DNA from: Tilletia caries
Lineage: Eukaryota; Basidiomycota; Exobasidiomycetes; Tilletiales; Tilletiaceae
Length of the DNA: 64,000 nt
Direction: 5' to 3'
Assembly (NCBI GenBank): GCA_032718865.1
Contig: JALUTQ010000024.1
Coordinates: forward strand, 233,501-297,500
Positions within the stretch are counted from its first letter, which is position 1. Each line of letters begins with the position of its first letter. Made by a program: the position numbers and the translations under genes. Below the pieces are notes generated by a model. It was not told the origin of the DNA. It worked only from the letters and a program-made list of their open reading frames with translations, and ran no database searches. Below, in pieces: positions 20,981-32,452 of the stretch.

Positions 20981-23952
20981 CAGAACAGAACACGTGATGA
21001 GGCGATGAGGTCTGCTCAGAAACAGGACCTCAACAGCATGCTGGGCTGGGTTGTTGCCAGCGACCACCAGTTGACGTGCCGGCGAGGATGATGCAGAGAG
21101 GGCTACCAGCAAGCAGGGGACATCGATTCCGGTGCGTGGTTGCAGGGCGGCAGAGAGCATCAGCCAACGTTGGCAGCACTCACCTCTTGCGATCGACCAT
21201 GACTGTTTGGCACGCGCTTACTGATGCATCATGCCATCTCTTCACAGCAACACGAGCCAAGAGTCAAGGCGTGACCTTCACATTCATCGTCAGCGTTGAC
21301 CCATTCTTCGTCTTTCTGCTTCCTTTCGGCATGCTGACGTCTCTTCCCTCTGCACTGGCCAGGTCCTTCACATTCTTTGATCCCCTTGCATTGCAGATCG
21401 CGGTGGCCAGTTCTGAGGTCGAGGGACAGATCGTCGGAGCGGATCAAGTTCGCGCCTGATGGCAAGGGCAAGCATCAAGCCGCGTCTACGGAACAAAGAT
21501 TCATATTTCTTCCTGTCAGCCTTGAATGCTACCATCGGTGCGTCTTCCACTTCAACATCATTCCAGCTAGGAAACAGAACCACCAGGCGTGCCACTTCGA
21601 CTGCTTCGTTCTTTCTTCTTTCCAGCAACGAGTATCGTGCATCGTACTAATACGTTCTTTTCTCTCTGCTGCAGACTACGGTCGCATCCTTGGACGTGTG
21701 GCATTCTCATGTGCGACGAATGGTTGCTGTCTGTAGCTGCCTGCTGATACCTGCGAACGCTGACCCTTCCCATCTGCATAATCGTCCCTCCTAGCTCGGA
21801 ACTCTAGGTGGCTTTGATTGTCAAGACGAAGAAATTGTCGCAGCGGAGCGCTGCTACTTGCTAGGCAGGAGTCAGAACAACAAGGCAGGTGCTGGCAGAG
21901 AACGTCAGCAAGAAACTACCACTCATGAAGCCTTGGCAACGTTGCTGGCAAGGTCACACAACCTGATGTGCAACTTCGACCGCCTCATTCTTTCTGACCG
22001 TGCCTCCCGCATAGGCCCACTCACTTTGCTTAGTGTCGTGCTCACACTCTTCTCATCGAACCACGCATCCCGAGTTAGCTGACATTACCGTCGTGCGAAG
22101 GACTCATGCATGGATAGCTCTCCAATCCTGACTGCTAACCTCTTTTTGTGCAACATCATCTCCATTCCCGAGCCTCTAGGTGTCTTAGAATCCGATACTG
22201 GCGACAGTTTATGGCAGAGCGCTGGCAGAAAAGCGTTGGCCAGGATGCGATGAGAAGGTCAAGGAGCACTTGGCACCCTGCCGTAGGAGCGCAGCAGGGG
22301 ATACACACTGGACCAGGGAGCCTACTAGCAGGCCCAATGCAACGTCCGACTGCACCTCGGCAGTGTCCAGCTCTGTGTTCCCTTTTCCAACGCTGAACTT
22401 TGGCAGTGGCCAGCTCTATGTCCCCCTCTTACTCGCTCTGCCGCTCCCTAGACGACGTAGCAGGAAATTGGCCGGGCCCGAAAGGCATAAAGCAGGCCCT
22501 CCCGACCTCCCAACTCAAGATTTTTCCCCCTTCCTCACCACATCCATCCATCCACACTTCACTTCTTTGATTCCATCCATACATCTATCTTCACTTCTTT
22601 ATTCAATCCATCCTCACACATCTACAACAACTACCTTTCTGCCTTCACCTTCCTCGTCGACCTCACTCACCTCATCGACTTCACCGAGCTCACCCTCCTC
22701 ACCTTCCTCATCCACATCATGGACCTCACCGACCTCACCTACCTTACCCTCATCCTCTCTCATCTACCTCGGCTTAACTTACTCCCTTCATCAACCTCGC
22801 CGGCCTCATGGACTTCACGGACGAGACCGACCTTTGCTATCTGTACTCGCCTCGGACATCGACCCGGACGACACCGGGGCTTGCACGACCGCAGTCCCGT
22901 CGGTGACGGCTAGGATGGGAGTCTGGCTCTCCGACCCGCGAACGGCCGACAGGACGACACCCGGCTGTACGACCACAGACCGGCGGCGGGACGGTGACCG
23001 GACGAAACTCGGGGCTGCTCGGCCGCAGTCTCGGGCTGTCAGCTAGAATGGGAGTGTAGGCTCTTCTAACTGCGAACGGCCGACCCGGACGACAACCGGC
23101 TGTACGACCACAGACCGGCGGCGCTCGAGGATCGGTCGCGGATGCCGATGGGAGCTCCCGCGACAACTTTACTCTTCCCAAATACCTTCCCCCCACATCG
23201 ACAACATGGCCGGACACACCAGTAGTGCCGACGCTCTGGTTGTGCACCCGTGCTCCCTTCACTGGGGAAGGTTGGGAAGGGTTGGGCCCTTCATATAAGG
23301 GGTAAGTCACATCTGCCTTCCTCTTCCATCTCCTGTCTACAGTCCGCCTTATACTAACCGAGATCTTCCTCTTTGCCCTTCCCCCCACCGCCTTCTGACC
23401 TCATCCAACGCCATCATCATCGCTACTCCACCATCGATTCGACTTCCTCGACATCACGCCGATGCCTCGCGGGCTCACCGATCACGAGCTTCCAACCGTC
23501 CTTCCGACTCATCCACCAACATCGAGCAAGGTGAGTGAACTAACACCTGACACTGCCCTCGACAGGGTTCATGACTCTGTATCGTAGCTTTGCTATCGTG
23601 ACCTTACTTGATACATCTGCGCGCAATGAATCCATCTTCCTTCTCATACTTCTCACTGCCATCCCTACTGCCTGACATCGGAGGAGTGGAAAGAATGGCC
23701 GAGCTCATCGCCATCCGCGTCGAGCTCGTCGGCGTGTTGTGGTGATGGGTTGTGCATAGCCGAGGCTTCGATCGGGGAGGACACAGACCATGCGCTTCCA
23801 TCTTGCCTTTCTTCCAGCTGGACGACAACCACATCGCGGTCTTTGTGTGAATAGAGTGTGAGTCCGGTGTGCGGGAGTGCGATCTGCCCCCTTGAATGCT
23901 ACTCACAGTCGGATCTCTCACCTGCAGCTCCCGCTCCCTGTCTCCCTAGACC
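20981..23952. other. long gene-poor region
   Basis: About 3 kb without a gene I can support. It holds pyrimidine-rich stretches, a run of CATCCATCCA and CTCACC-type simple sequence at about 22540-22770, and the 134-bp tandem repeat listed separately. Short frames occur, one of 258 codons at 22270-23046, but they are Thr/Ser/Pro low complexity or carry no domain. At 23461-23529 an ATG-led stretch ends at a good donor (AAG before GTGAGT at 23530), which could be an untranslated or upstream exon of the following gene, but I cannot connect it. Confidence 0.45.
22861..23125. repeat. GC-rich tandem repeat, unit about 134 bp
   Basis: The words AACGGCCGAC occur at 22941-22950 and 23075-23084, 134 bp apart, each followed by GGACGACA and CCGGCTGTACGACCACAGAC. 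The segments upstream of each (GACCGCAGTC / GGCCGCAGTC, then TAGGATGGGAGT / TAGAATGGGAGT) also align, so there are about two diverged units. No coding sense is apparent. Confidence 0.65.
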
Positions 23953-26900
23953 ATGGCTTCCAAGCGCCCCGCCGCCCAGTCACCCCGCGTCAGTGCGGTT
24001 GGAGGACCACGGCCGACCCCTCCGATTCGATTCGAAGACGACAGCAAGAAGGCGGCAGCCGAGCGGAAAGTCGCCATCAGGGCAAGGCAACGACGGAAAG
24101 GCTGCTGCAGTGGCGGCGGTGGATTCTTCGCGTTCCTCTTCAACTTTGCCTTCAAGATTGGTATCTTCTACACGGTGAGCATGCTCTAGGAACCATATTG
24201 CTTCCATGATCCTCCACTCAACTTGTCTTGAATCATCTCTCTCTCCACGCATACAGATCATCAGCGCCGTGTGGCAGTGCTCCGACAAGCCCTTCAGCTT
24301 TGAGTACTCGCCCAAGGATGACAGAGCAATCTGTCGCAACCTCTACTCCGCCAAGGTCCATCTCACCCCGCATCTCCAAGCCCTGCACGCCCACCTCGAC
24401 CCGCACGTTCAAACTCTGCACGCCCAGCTTGACCCTCACGTCAAGCCTTACCTGGATCCCCTCCGCCCATACGCACAGAAGGCATACAAGGCCGGCGCGC
24501 CCATTTACAAGGACCTTTCGAAGCGCTCGGGACTCGCGTGGAAGCGCTATGGCGAGCCACAGCGCAGGGAGGCCGAGAAAGCCGTCCGCAAGTTTTCAGA
24601 GCCGCACATCAAGCGCGCTAAGAAGGAATGGAAGAAGCAAGTTCAGCCTCATATCACACGTACGTCTCTCGTCGCGCAACCCTGACCTTTCTTCTCACGA
24701 ACTTGCTGAGAGCTTATCGCGTGTGCTTTTTCTTCGCCGCATTCACAGACGCGCACAAGACGATTAAGCCCTATCACGACACCTTGTACGTTCTTTCCGG
24801 TACTCTGTGCTTCATCCTGTGGTTATTGCTGATAATCGCGACCCCCCTCCCTCCTCCCGACTCCAAATGACAGCAATCGCGACGTTCACCCGCACCTCAT
24901 CAACGCATATGCCCTCTCCACCGACACCACTGCACGCGCATCAAAGCTTTATTTGACCCACGTCCAGCCTTCCTTGATCAAAGGAAGCAAGCTCTCGTAC
25001 GCCTTCTACAAGGCTCACGTCCTCCCTTACCTCCGTCGCGGCTACTCCCTTTACGTTCGACCCGCGGTCGACAAGGCCCTGGCCAAGGTCTTCCAGCGTC
25101 AGGTTGGCGAAGCGCGTAGAGAGGCTATCAAGGAGGCCATGAAGGAGGCTGATGCAGGCAGGGAGGCAGCTGCTCAAGAGTCAGCCAGCAAGGCGGCCAG
25201 CAAGGTTCGTTCCATCCACTCCCTCTCCACCTTTTGGTCTCATCTTCCTTTTTCTACGCTTCTGGATGTTGTTCGTCCTAACTCACGCGATCTGCTCCTC
25301 TCCGACAGATTGCCGAAGTCGTTCGCTCTCAGGAGAGCCCAACCTACATCGAGCAGGCCAAGCAGGCCGTCTTCGGCAAAGAGGATCCCGAAGAGGCTCT
25401 TCGCGTCGCTAAGCTCGACGCCGAACTTGACGCCGAGACAGACAGCGTTCGCTTCGATCTGTCCGCCTGGGAGCGCCAGCACGTGAAGCTGGTCCAGCAG
25501 CAGTACCGACTTACTCTCCAACGCGTAGCCGACCTGCGAAACCACGCCCTCTTGGATCTGCCCGATCGCTTCGCGCTTCTGTCCCAGGACGTGGTTCAGG
25601 GCGAGGTCCAGAACGTGCTCGGTCGATTGGAGAAGGAGTTCGAGAAGTTGACGTCGGATCTCGACGAGCGCTCGACTGCCGAGAAGGCTGCTGCCTTCAA
25701 TGCGCTCGTCGAGCGCGAGATTGAGGCTCTCCGCGATGCCAAGCTGTCCAAGGACGAGGAGTTGGACAAATTCTACGTCTCCGTTGCCGCAGAGGAGATT
25801 GACGCAGCCGACGCTGCCATTAAGGAGCTCGACCTGTTCACCGTAGATGCCAAGCGCGCCTATGACGCGCTCATGGACAAGTCCAAGTTCGAAGCTACCG
25901 TCGAAGAGTTTGTGGGCTGGGACGACGATCTCGTCATCCGCAGCATCCTGCTCCGCAAAGAGTTTGTTGACGTCTTCAAGGGTGACAGCAAAGCCAACAC
26001 GTCCTTTGGCGCGATTGATCTCAGCACCGAACCCAAAATTGACGAAGAGATCGCCAAATTGAAGAAGAAGACAGACAAGGTATTCGACGCTGCGGTTTCG
26101 GAGATCCGATCATACGGTAACTCAGCCAGTCTTCAGCTCCGCGGCGATGGTGTCCGCAAGCAGATCAGCGCTGTCTCTGGATCCATTGCCGAGTCTGCCA
26201 GTGCCATCTCCAACGACATCAGCGCGGGACTGCAGGACGCGATTCACGTTGCCAAGGTCAAACTCAGCCTCGAAGACGACCCCTCGATCCTGAGCTCGGT
26301 GTCTGGAGCGCAATCTGCGGCTGCCTCGGCGGCGACCGATGCCTCGCGCTCCGCTAACGAAGCCATCCGCGCCGTCCGCTCCTCTGCCCTCAGTGCGGCC
26401 CAAGCAGGTTCCGAGGCCGTGCGTTCAGGTATCCGATCAGCTGCCTCCGCCGCCGGCGCGTCCGTCACCCCAGAGACGCCCCGGGAGTACGTCGAGAGTG
26501 CAGCGGCCGACGTTTCGTCCGGATTTGCGTCCGCGGGCCATGTAGCCACGGAGGCGGCTAAGGATGCCGGTGCGAGTGCGTCGAGTCTTCTTCACCGCGC
26601 CACGCGCTCGGCCGCCTCAGCTGTTGGAGCAAGTGTGACGCCGGAGACGGGAGAGGAGTACGTCGAAGCTGCGAAGGCCAGCGCGACTTCCCTCGCTCAG
26701 GCCGCATCGTCGGGCGCGGTGGCAGGTGCTGAGGCGGTCCAATCTGGTGCGGCGCAAGTCTATTCGGACGCCGCAGCTGGTGGAGCGGCGATCCTGTCCC
26801 AAGCTTCGAGTGTACTTCACCAAGCCACACGATCGGCCGCCTCTGCGGTCGGCGCAAGCGTAACACCCGAGAGTGCTGCCGACTACGCCGAGATTTTGCA

Positions 26901-27714
26901 AGACCAGGCGAATAATTTGGGCGGAGCGGTGCGCCAGTTTGCCGCCTCGGTCTCGTCGGCCGGTGCTGATGCTGTCGATGCAGCCGCCTCGAACATTCAC
27001 CAAGCTACTCGATCGGTATCTTCTGCCGTCGGCGCCACGCCGACTCCCGAGACGGCTGCTGAGTACGTCGAGTACGCGGCTAACAAGGTCCAGGAGGGTT
27101 ACAACAGCGCATCGAGTTACGCTGGTGACGCTGCCTCACAGGTTGCTGAGGGTGTCGCTGCCGTCGGAGATAATGCCGCCTCTCTTCTCCATCAAGCTAC
27201 CCGATCAGCCTCGTCAGCCGTTGGTGCGACGCCGACCCCGGAGACGGCTGCTGAGTACGTCGAGTACGCAGCGAACAAGGCCAAGGAAGGTTACGAGAGC
27301 GCATCGAGCTACGCTGGTAGCGCTGCGTCACAGGTCGCTGAGGGCGCCGCTGCCGTCGGCGATGGTGCCGCCTTTCTTCTCCACCAGGCCACACGATCAG
27401 CTTCCTCAGCCGTCGGCGCCACGCCAACGCCTGAGTCGCTCGACGACTTCTTCGGGCAGATGCTTGGCGAGGTTCAGGAAGCGTACGAGGGAGCGACTGA
27501 GTATGTTGCTGATGCCGCGGACGCCGTCTACTCGCGAGCTTCAGAGGCTGCCACAGACGCATCTTCGGTCGTGCACCAGGCCACTCGATCCGCTGCGTCG
27601 GCGGCCGGGTTCAAGCCTACGCCGGAGGGCATCAAGGAGCACTTCGAGTCTGCGACGAGCCGAGCTGCGGGGGCTGCGCAGAGCGTGGTCAATCGCGTGC
27701 ACGAGGAACTTTGA
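23953..27714 (+). CDS. unrecognised membrane-anchored protein with amphipathic and alanine-rich repeats
   Basis: Five exons: 23953-24174, 24257-24659, 24749-24785, 24874-25204 and 25309-27714; the phases close to 1132 aa. I do not recognise a family. Residues 1-50 are basic and Pro rich, then a single hydrophobic segment (FFAFLFNFAFKIGIFY to about residue 80), likely a membrane anchor or hairpin. Residues ~110-230 are amphipathic, with an 11-residue-like period of His/Leu/Pro (HLDPHVQTLHAQLDPHVKPY), like apolipoprotein or lipid-droplet coat helices. A Lys/Glu/Asp-rich helical region (~330-640) looks coiled coil. The last ~430 residues are Ala/Ser rich and hold seven copies of a repeat beginning HQATRSASSAVGATPTPE followed by an acidic EYVE-type tail. 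The pattern suggests a membrane-surface or lipid-associated structural protein, but that is inference only. Confidence 0.75.
26427..27711 (+). repeat. seven-copy protein repeat in the coding sequence
   Basis: Seven units of about 45-75 codons each open with a His-Gln-Ala-Thr-Arg-Ser type motif (diverged in the first), then Ala/Ser-Val-Gly-Ala, Thr-Pro-Glu and usually Glu-Tyr-Val-Glu. The starts lie near 26430, 26596, 26818, 26998, 27190, 27382 and 27577. Units 4 and 5 are the most alike (PETAAEYVEYAANK in both), which points to a recent duplication there; unit 7 is the most diverged. Confidence 0.85.
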
Positions 27715-28221
27715 TGGATGGACTTCCTCTTCCACCGGCTCGCTTTCACTCGGATCTGCAACAGCATCTCACCTTCCCACAAAATTCCTCGACCACGATC
27801 CGCCTCCACGACATACCAACGTTCTCACAGAACAAAGCGACAAAAGTTGCTCGCATCTAACAACGATCTCGGGGACCCCACTTCGTCTCAATTCACGTCT
27901 CTCACCAAATGTCCGCTTCCTACTACCCTTCGCCTTCCCAGCTGTTTATTCTACTGCCACCCCTGGCGACACAAAGAGCGACATCCAGCCCGCTCCTCCA
28001 CGAAATATATGACAAACTGTTCTGCATTATAGGCTAGGCGTCGAACGTGTGATCGAGCCGGTATCAAAGTGAGAGAAGGAATAAGAAATGAAAGCAAAGG
28101 ATAACAGAGTACAGAGAGCACAAAGTGATAAGTTGTGTGTAACCGGGGCGAGAAAGCGAAGGTATTAGAGTGCAAATATCAAGCATGTTCCCTGGGAGGG
28201 ATGCCTTTCGAAAGTTCGGGG
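27715..28221. other. convergent 3' region
   Basis: This 507-bp interval between the repeat-protein gene (+) and the kinesin (-) is A/C rich, with no supported gene. Both 3' ends should lie here. Confidence 0.45.
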
Positions 28222-31200
28222 CTAGATCAGCCTCGACTCGTCCAGCTGCAGCGACATCATGCTGACAGATCGGCGAGGCACTCGAGCTCGTCTCGGAGGG
28301 GTGGAGGGGTTGAATGTCGAGACCGATGTAGATGGCGTGGGCGTTGATCCTCCCGCACCGGGTGAGCTCAGGTTGGAAATGGCGCTTTTCGTGTCCAAAT
28401 GGGCAATCCGCATCAACTGGCGATTTGTCTGCAAAAACCAAACGGTGGCAGAGAGACGAATGAATCCACGAGTCAGCACGAGGAATGATGCAAAGGGCGG
28501 GAAGGAGCCTCTCATACTCACGCTGCGCAGACTGTGACATTCTCGACTCAGGTCCAAGATGTACCGATCCCGCTTGCCGAGCTCGGCCTGCAAGTCATTC
28601 ACCTTCTTCTGCCACTCCCTCTCCACATCCTCCTTCGTCTTGGGTAAAGGCCCTTGCGAAGCCTGAGCCTCACAGACAAGCTCGAGCTCGGAGACTTGCT
28701 TCTTGAGTTGGCGGATCATCGCATCTTTGTCGACCTCTGCCACGCTAGGTGGAAGAAGGGAAGGTCGTCCTGCGAGGCGACCTTCGAGCTCACGAACGCG
28801 TGTGCTGGCTTTGAACAGCTTTTCTTGCAGAGCTGGTACGCCTTCATCAAAGCGGAAGCCCCTCTTCGACGGCGACATTGGCCTCTTGAATGGACTCCGC
28901 TGTCGAGGGAAACATTCGATAACTCCAATGTCAGAAGGTGATCAAGATGTGTCATCAACGCGATCAATACTCACGCGGCCATCTGCGTCTTCCTCCTCCT
29001 CATCTGTCTCGTCCTCCCCTCCTCCAATCATGATCAGTCCACCAATCTGCTCGAGCCGTTTTCGCAGTTCCTCAATGCGCTCGTCGTTGAGCGGGGCAGT
29101 CGATGTAGATGCGTTGGATTCGTCCACCGTCCGTGTAGCTTGCACTTGCAATTCGCAGACCTGTTTCCGTAGCGATTCAGCCTCAGACCGATACCGATGG
29201 AGCAAAGCTTGGCCCTCCGTGCCCAACGAAGCAGCCGCATCGATCTCGTTCCGCTGCGCGTTCAGGGTGACCTTCTTGACGCGCTTGGCAAACGAGAGTG
29301 TCGACAGACTCTCCTCCACCGCCGTCGAGTTCGGGTTCAGGGTGCAGACGACAGCTACGCGAGCATTCCCGCCCAGACTGTTCTGGAGAATCCTGGTCAG
29401 CTTGGAGTCGCGGAAGGGAACGTAGTCACCCTCCTTTCGTGCTGATAAGGCCGAGATGACGCGACCGAGGCAAAGGAGAGACTTGTTGATAGCTGATCCC
29501 TCCGACCGCGCAGCCGAGCCGCCCTTGCTGACATAGCGCTCTGAGCCCGCAAGGTCGATCATGCTGAGCTCGCTGACGCGAACTGTACGACCCTGCGTCC
29601 GTTGCTTAGCTGGCGACCCAGGGACACGATCGGGGTCCAGCTCCGTCGCCCACGGCTCGTCCGATACCCGTTCCCAGGACTCAATTGTCATCTTGACCGC
29701 AGTGTGGGACCGCGAAGACCGCTCATTCCACTCCGTCGCCCCCACATGTCGATTAGCCTGTCCGAGTGCAAGAAGAGCCATGACCTGAGCAGGCGTCGTG
29801 ACAATCTCTTCCTGGAGAGGTTTCACAACTGTTCCTCGGCGTCCTCCTCGGTTCTCATCCCGCACTTGGGGAGAATTCGACGGCATGAGCAAGTCCTGGA
29901 GGTTCTCGTTGTAAACCTCCAGATACGACACTCGAATCAAATACTCTCGCGTTGTCGACGCCTGCCGAATCCCCGCGAAGATGTCCTTGATCGCCTTCGG
30001 CATCAGACCCGGCTCGCGACCTTCGTCGTCACCCGACAGCGTCCATGTCTTGCCGCTGCCCGTCTGCCCATAGGCAAAAACGACGGCATCGTACCCGTCG
30101 AGTACAGACCGGATCAAGGGCCGTGCCACGCTGAGATAAATCGGTTTGTTGGCTGAGCTCGTGTGGACTCCATCGAAAGCAAATGATGTTGTTGTGACTC
30201 CGACTCTCCCTTGCGCCAAGCGTGGAGTCAGAGAGACGGTTCGACCACCCGGGTATGCGTCCCAAGCCAAATCGTCATCCTGCCCATACGGTGGCCGAAT
30301 GCGTACGTGCACTTGCACACTGTCCTCAGCAGCACTCCCGCCATCCCCTTGAAACGGGTCGTCGTCGTTCTCGCCGAGGCCATGAGCACCCTGTCGGTCG
30401 GCATCATAGACGAACGAAGTGTCGCCCTCCTCCTCTTCGTCCATCACAGGCATCGCAATAGAATCCAGGACTGATGGCTGAGCTGAATAGAGATTGGAAG
30501 GGAGCAATGTGCGGTGGTGATTTGGCATAGCTGGAGCTCCTCGACGACGGTCGTCCGCAGAATTTCTGACTGGCGAGCTGGGCGGCTCGCGAGAGCGGAG
30601 AGAAGGAGGCGTCGATCCCGCTGCGGCTGACACACTTGCGACCAGATTCCCCTCCCGTGCGTCTTTGAGTCTCTTAGCCGTTGCGATCTGTTTCCTTTTC
30701 TTCACGATTGTATCCTGATTGGGGGCGCTTCCTCCGGGAGGCAGGAATGGCGCCGAAGTCGAAGAAGGAATATCGTACATGCTGAGAGGTCGACCTTTGA
30801 GCGCGCCGCTGTTCTGCCGGGTCAAAGGGCGGAGTCCTGATCCTCCTCCTGCAGCGATGCGATAGCCACCGTTATCCTTCACAGGCGATGCGGGTCGTGA
30901 AGGGGAAATTGAGCGCGTCGGCTGGACAACGTTCTGTCTGCCGCTGCAGTCCCGCAGATGTCGGTCCTCCGTCGTACCACCTCCGCCGCCCGGCATCATT
31001 GCTAGCGACGACGATGAGGCCAAGGAGTAGGCATATCCTGTACTCGCTGTCCGATCGAAGCCAGCAGCAGCAGTCACAGCCACTCGTGCACGAGCTGTAG
31101 ACGAAGGTCCCATCCCCATCGAATTCGACCGCATCAACCCTTGTCCACCCACTTCTGCTTGTAGCTGATTCAAGGCGACTTGCGTCAGTGGCTTTTGGTT

Positions 31201-31788
31201 TGTTGATGGGTCTGCTCCTGCTGCATGTACGAATTCCGAGCTGGCCGATTGCGTTCGGACATGTTGATGCGCGGAGGCGAGATCCACCTCGTCCGACCCC
31301 GCCGAGCTCTTGGCGGAGCCAGCCATAGTTCTCGTGCTGCGTTTTCGGTTCTGGTTCGCGGGAAAGGCAGAAGAAAGGAAGCGATGTGTCCTACATGTCA
31401 GATTACTGCAGTATAGCTCGGCTCCTCTCCCAGTGAAGGGAAAACTCACAGGCATAAACGGAGCCGATCGACCTGGCGACCCTTTTGGACTCTCAATGTC
31501 CACCGCAACCCTCACAACCGGATGCGTACCCGAGCCCACCTTCGGACCAGTCACTGTTCGACCCGACCTCAGCACCTTCGTTCCCAGGTTGACCGACAAC
31601 GACGACGACTCGAGACCGAGACCAAGCCCAAAACCTGAATTCTTGACGGTAGCGTTGGAGTCTGACCGGCAGAGGGAGCCGCCGAGGAGGGGTTGTTCTT
31701 CTCTGTCGGGGAGGATACCCGACACTGGCGATGGCGGGCGATGAAAAGAGGTGGTGGAGAGGTTGGAAGCGATGCTTGTGTCTTGCAT
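28222..31788 (-). CDS. kinesin-7 / Kip2-like microtubule motor
   Basis: Exons, descending: 31788-28975 (containing a probable 99-nt in-frame intron at 31449-31351), 28899-28522 and 28428-28222. This gives 1099 aa if the intron is removed, 1132 if not. The open frame extends 19 codons upstream without an ATG, so the first ATG at 31786-31788 is used; a further 5' exon is possible. A long Ser/Pro/basic N-terminal region precedes a full motor domain: VHVRIRPPYGQ, the P-loop FAYGQTGSGKTWTLSG, ISYLEVYNE-like VSYLEVYNENLQDLL, switch I NERSSRSHT, switch II LSMIDLAGSERY, and FRDSKLTRILQNSLGGN. A C-terminal coiled coil and a basic Ser-rich tail follow. N-terminal extensions and this motor type resemble fungal Kip2/CENP-E-related kinesins, which move to plus ends. 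The class is inferred by eye. A retrotransposon lies 378 bp upstream. Confidence 0.9.
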
Positions 31789-32160
31789 GTCAAATTTTAC
31801 TTTTTGCGTGTTGGAATTAGTATCTCCTGCCTGCTCCCTGTCCAACTTGCGAGTAAGTGGGGCGTGGTGGTTGGCGAGGAAGACGTGTAGCAGTAGCTTG
31901 AGCTGGGCCTACAGGGGTCCTACAACATCCAAGTACTAGCTCCTACGATGATTGGAGATCCTCAAGCCGTTCTTCCTTGTGTAGCGGGCGGTGATGGTTG
32001 TGTTGTTGTTTTATTCCAGGACCAACACTTTGCCTTCGACGCGTCTTGACGCGACAAAGTCACGTGCACGCAGTGCACACCGTGTCCTCCTCTCTCTGCA
32101 CCTTGTTATGGTCGAAACCCTGCCTCCAATCTCCATCTACTGTCACAAAGATGGCACAGC
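31789..32160. promoter_or_regulatory. upstream region of the kinesin gene
   Basis: About 370 bases between the kinesin start and the target-site duplication of the retrotransposon. Before the insertion this was continuous with 39038-40951, forming the divergent region shared with RIT1. No clear core-promoter motif is seen. Confidence 0.4.
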
Positions 32161-32165
32161 ATCGC
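32161..32165. repeat. target-site duplication, left copy
   Basis: ATCGC directly precedes the left LTR and recurs directly after the right LTR (39033-39037). Five base pairs is the usual Ty3/gypsy duplication. Confidence 0.9.
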
Positions 32166-32413
32166 TGTGGTAGCTATGAATCTCTTGAAGCGGAAACGTG
32201 TCTGAACTCGTGAATTTGCGTGTGTGTCTGAGGTACAATCGTAGTCGTGCGCAGCAAGAGAATGGGAATTTCCTCCTTCTTGACCGTGGATCTCGCCCCG
32301 ATCCTCAACCAGCGGTACCCATTGGTCCTCATGACCTTCCAAGCAGCCCCCTTCCATATCCCGAAAGCCCGCACTTAACCAATCTCCGTCGCATCTAGCC
32401 CTTCCCCGTCACA
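32166..32413 (-). repeat. 3' LTR of the retrotransposon
   Basis: 248 bp, TG...CA. It differs from the other LTR at a single site near 32188 (CTTGAAGCGG here, CTTGGAGCGG at the matching place in the 5' LTR). Transcription started in this LTR would run towards the kinesin start. Confidence 0.97.
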
Positions 32414-32424
32414 CCTCCCTCCCC
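32414..32424 (-). other. polypurine tract
   Basis: On the element's strand this reads GGGGAGGGAGG and abuts the 3' LTR, the position of the primer for plus-strand DNA synthesis. Confidence 0.85.
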
Positions 32425-32452
32425 TGGAAGCAAGACTCGTCCCGAGTCATCC

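Noticed and set aside
22270..23046. 258-codon + frame in the gene-poor stretch
   Set aside because: Made of Ser/Thr/Pro runs from simple CATC and CTCACC repeats plus part of the 134-bp repeat; no conserved motif.
26873..28012. 379-codon + frame over the repeat gene
   Set aside because: Alternative-frame shadow of the Ala/Ser repeats; Arg/Pro rich, no motif.
32174..32374. 66-codon frame in each LTR
   Set aside because: The same short frame appears in both LTRs simply because they are near-identical; no protein features.
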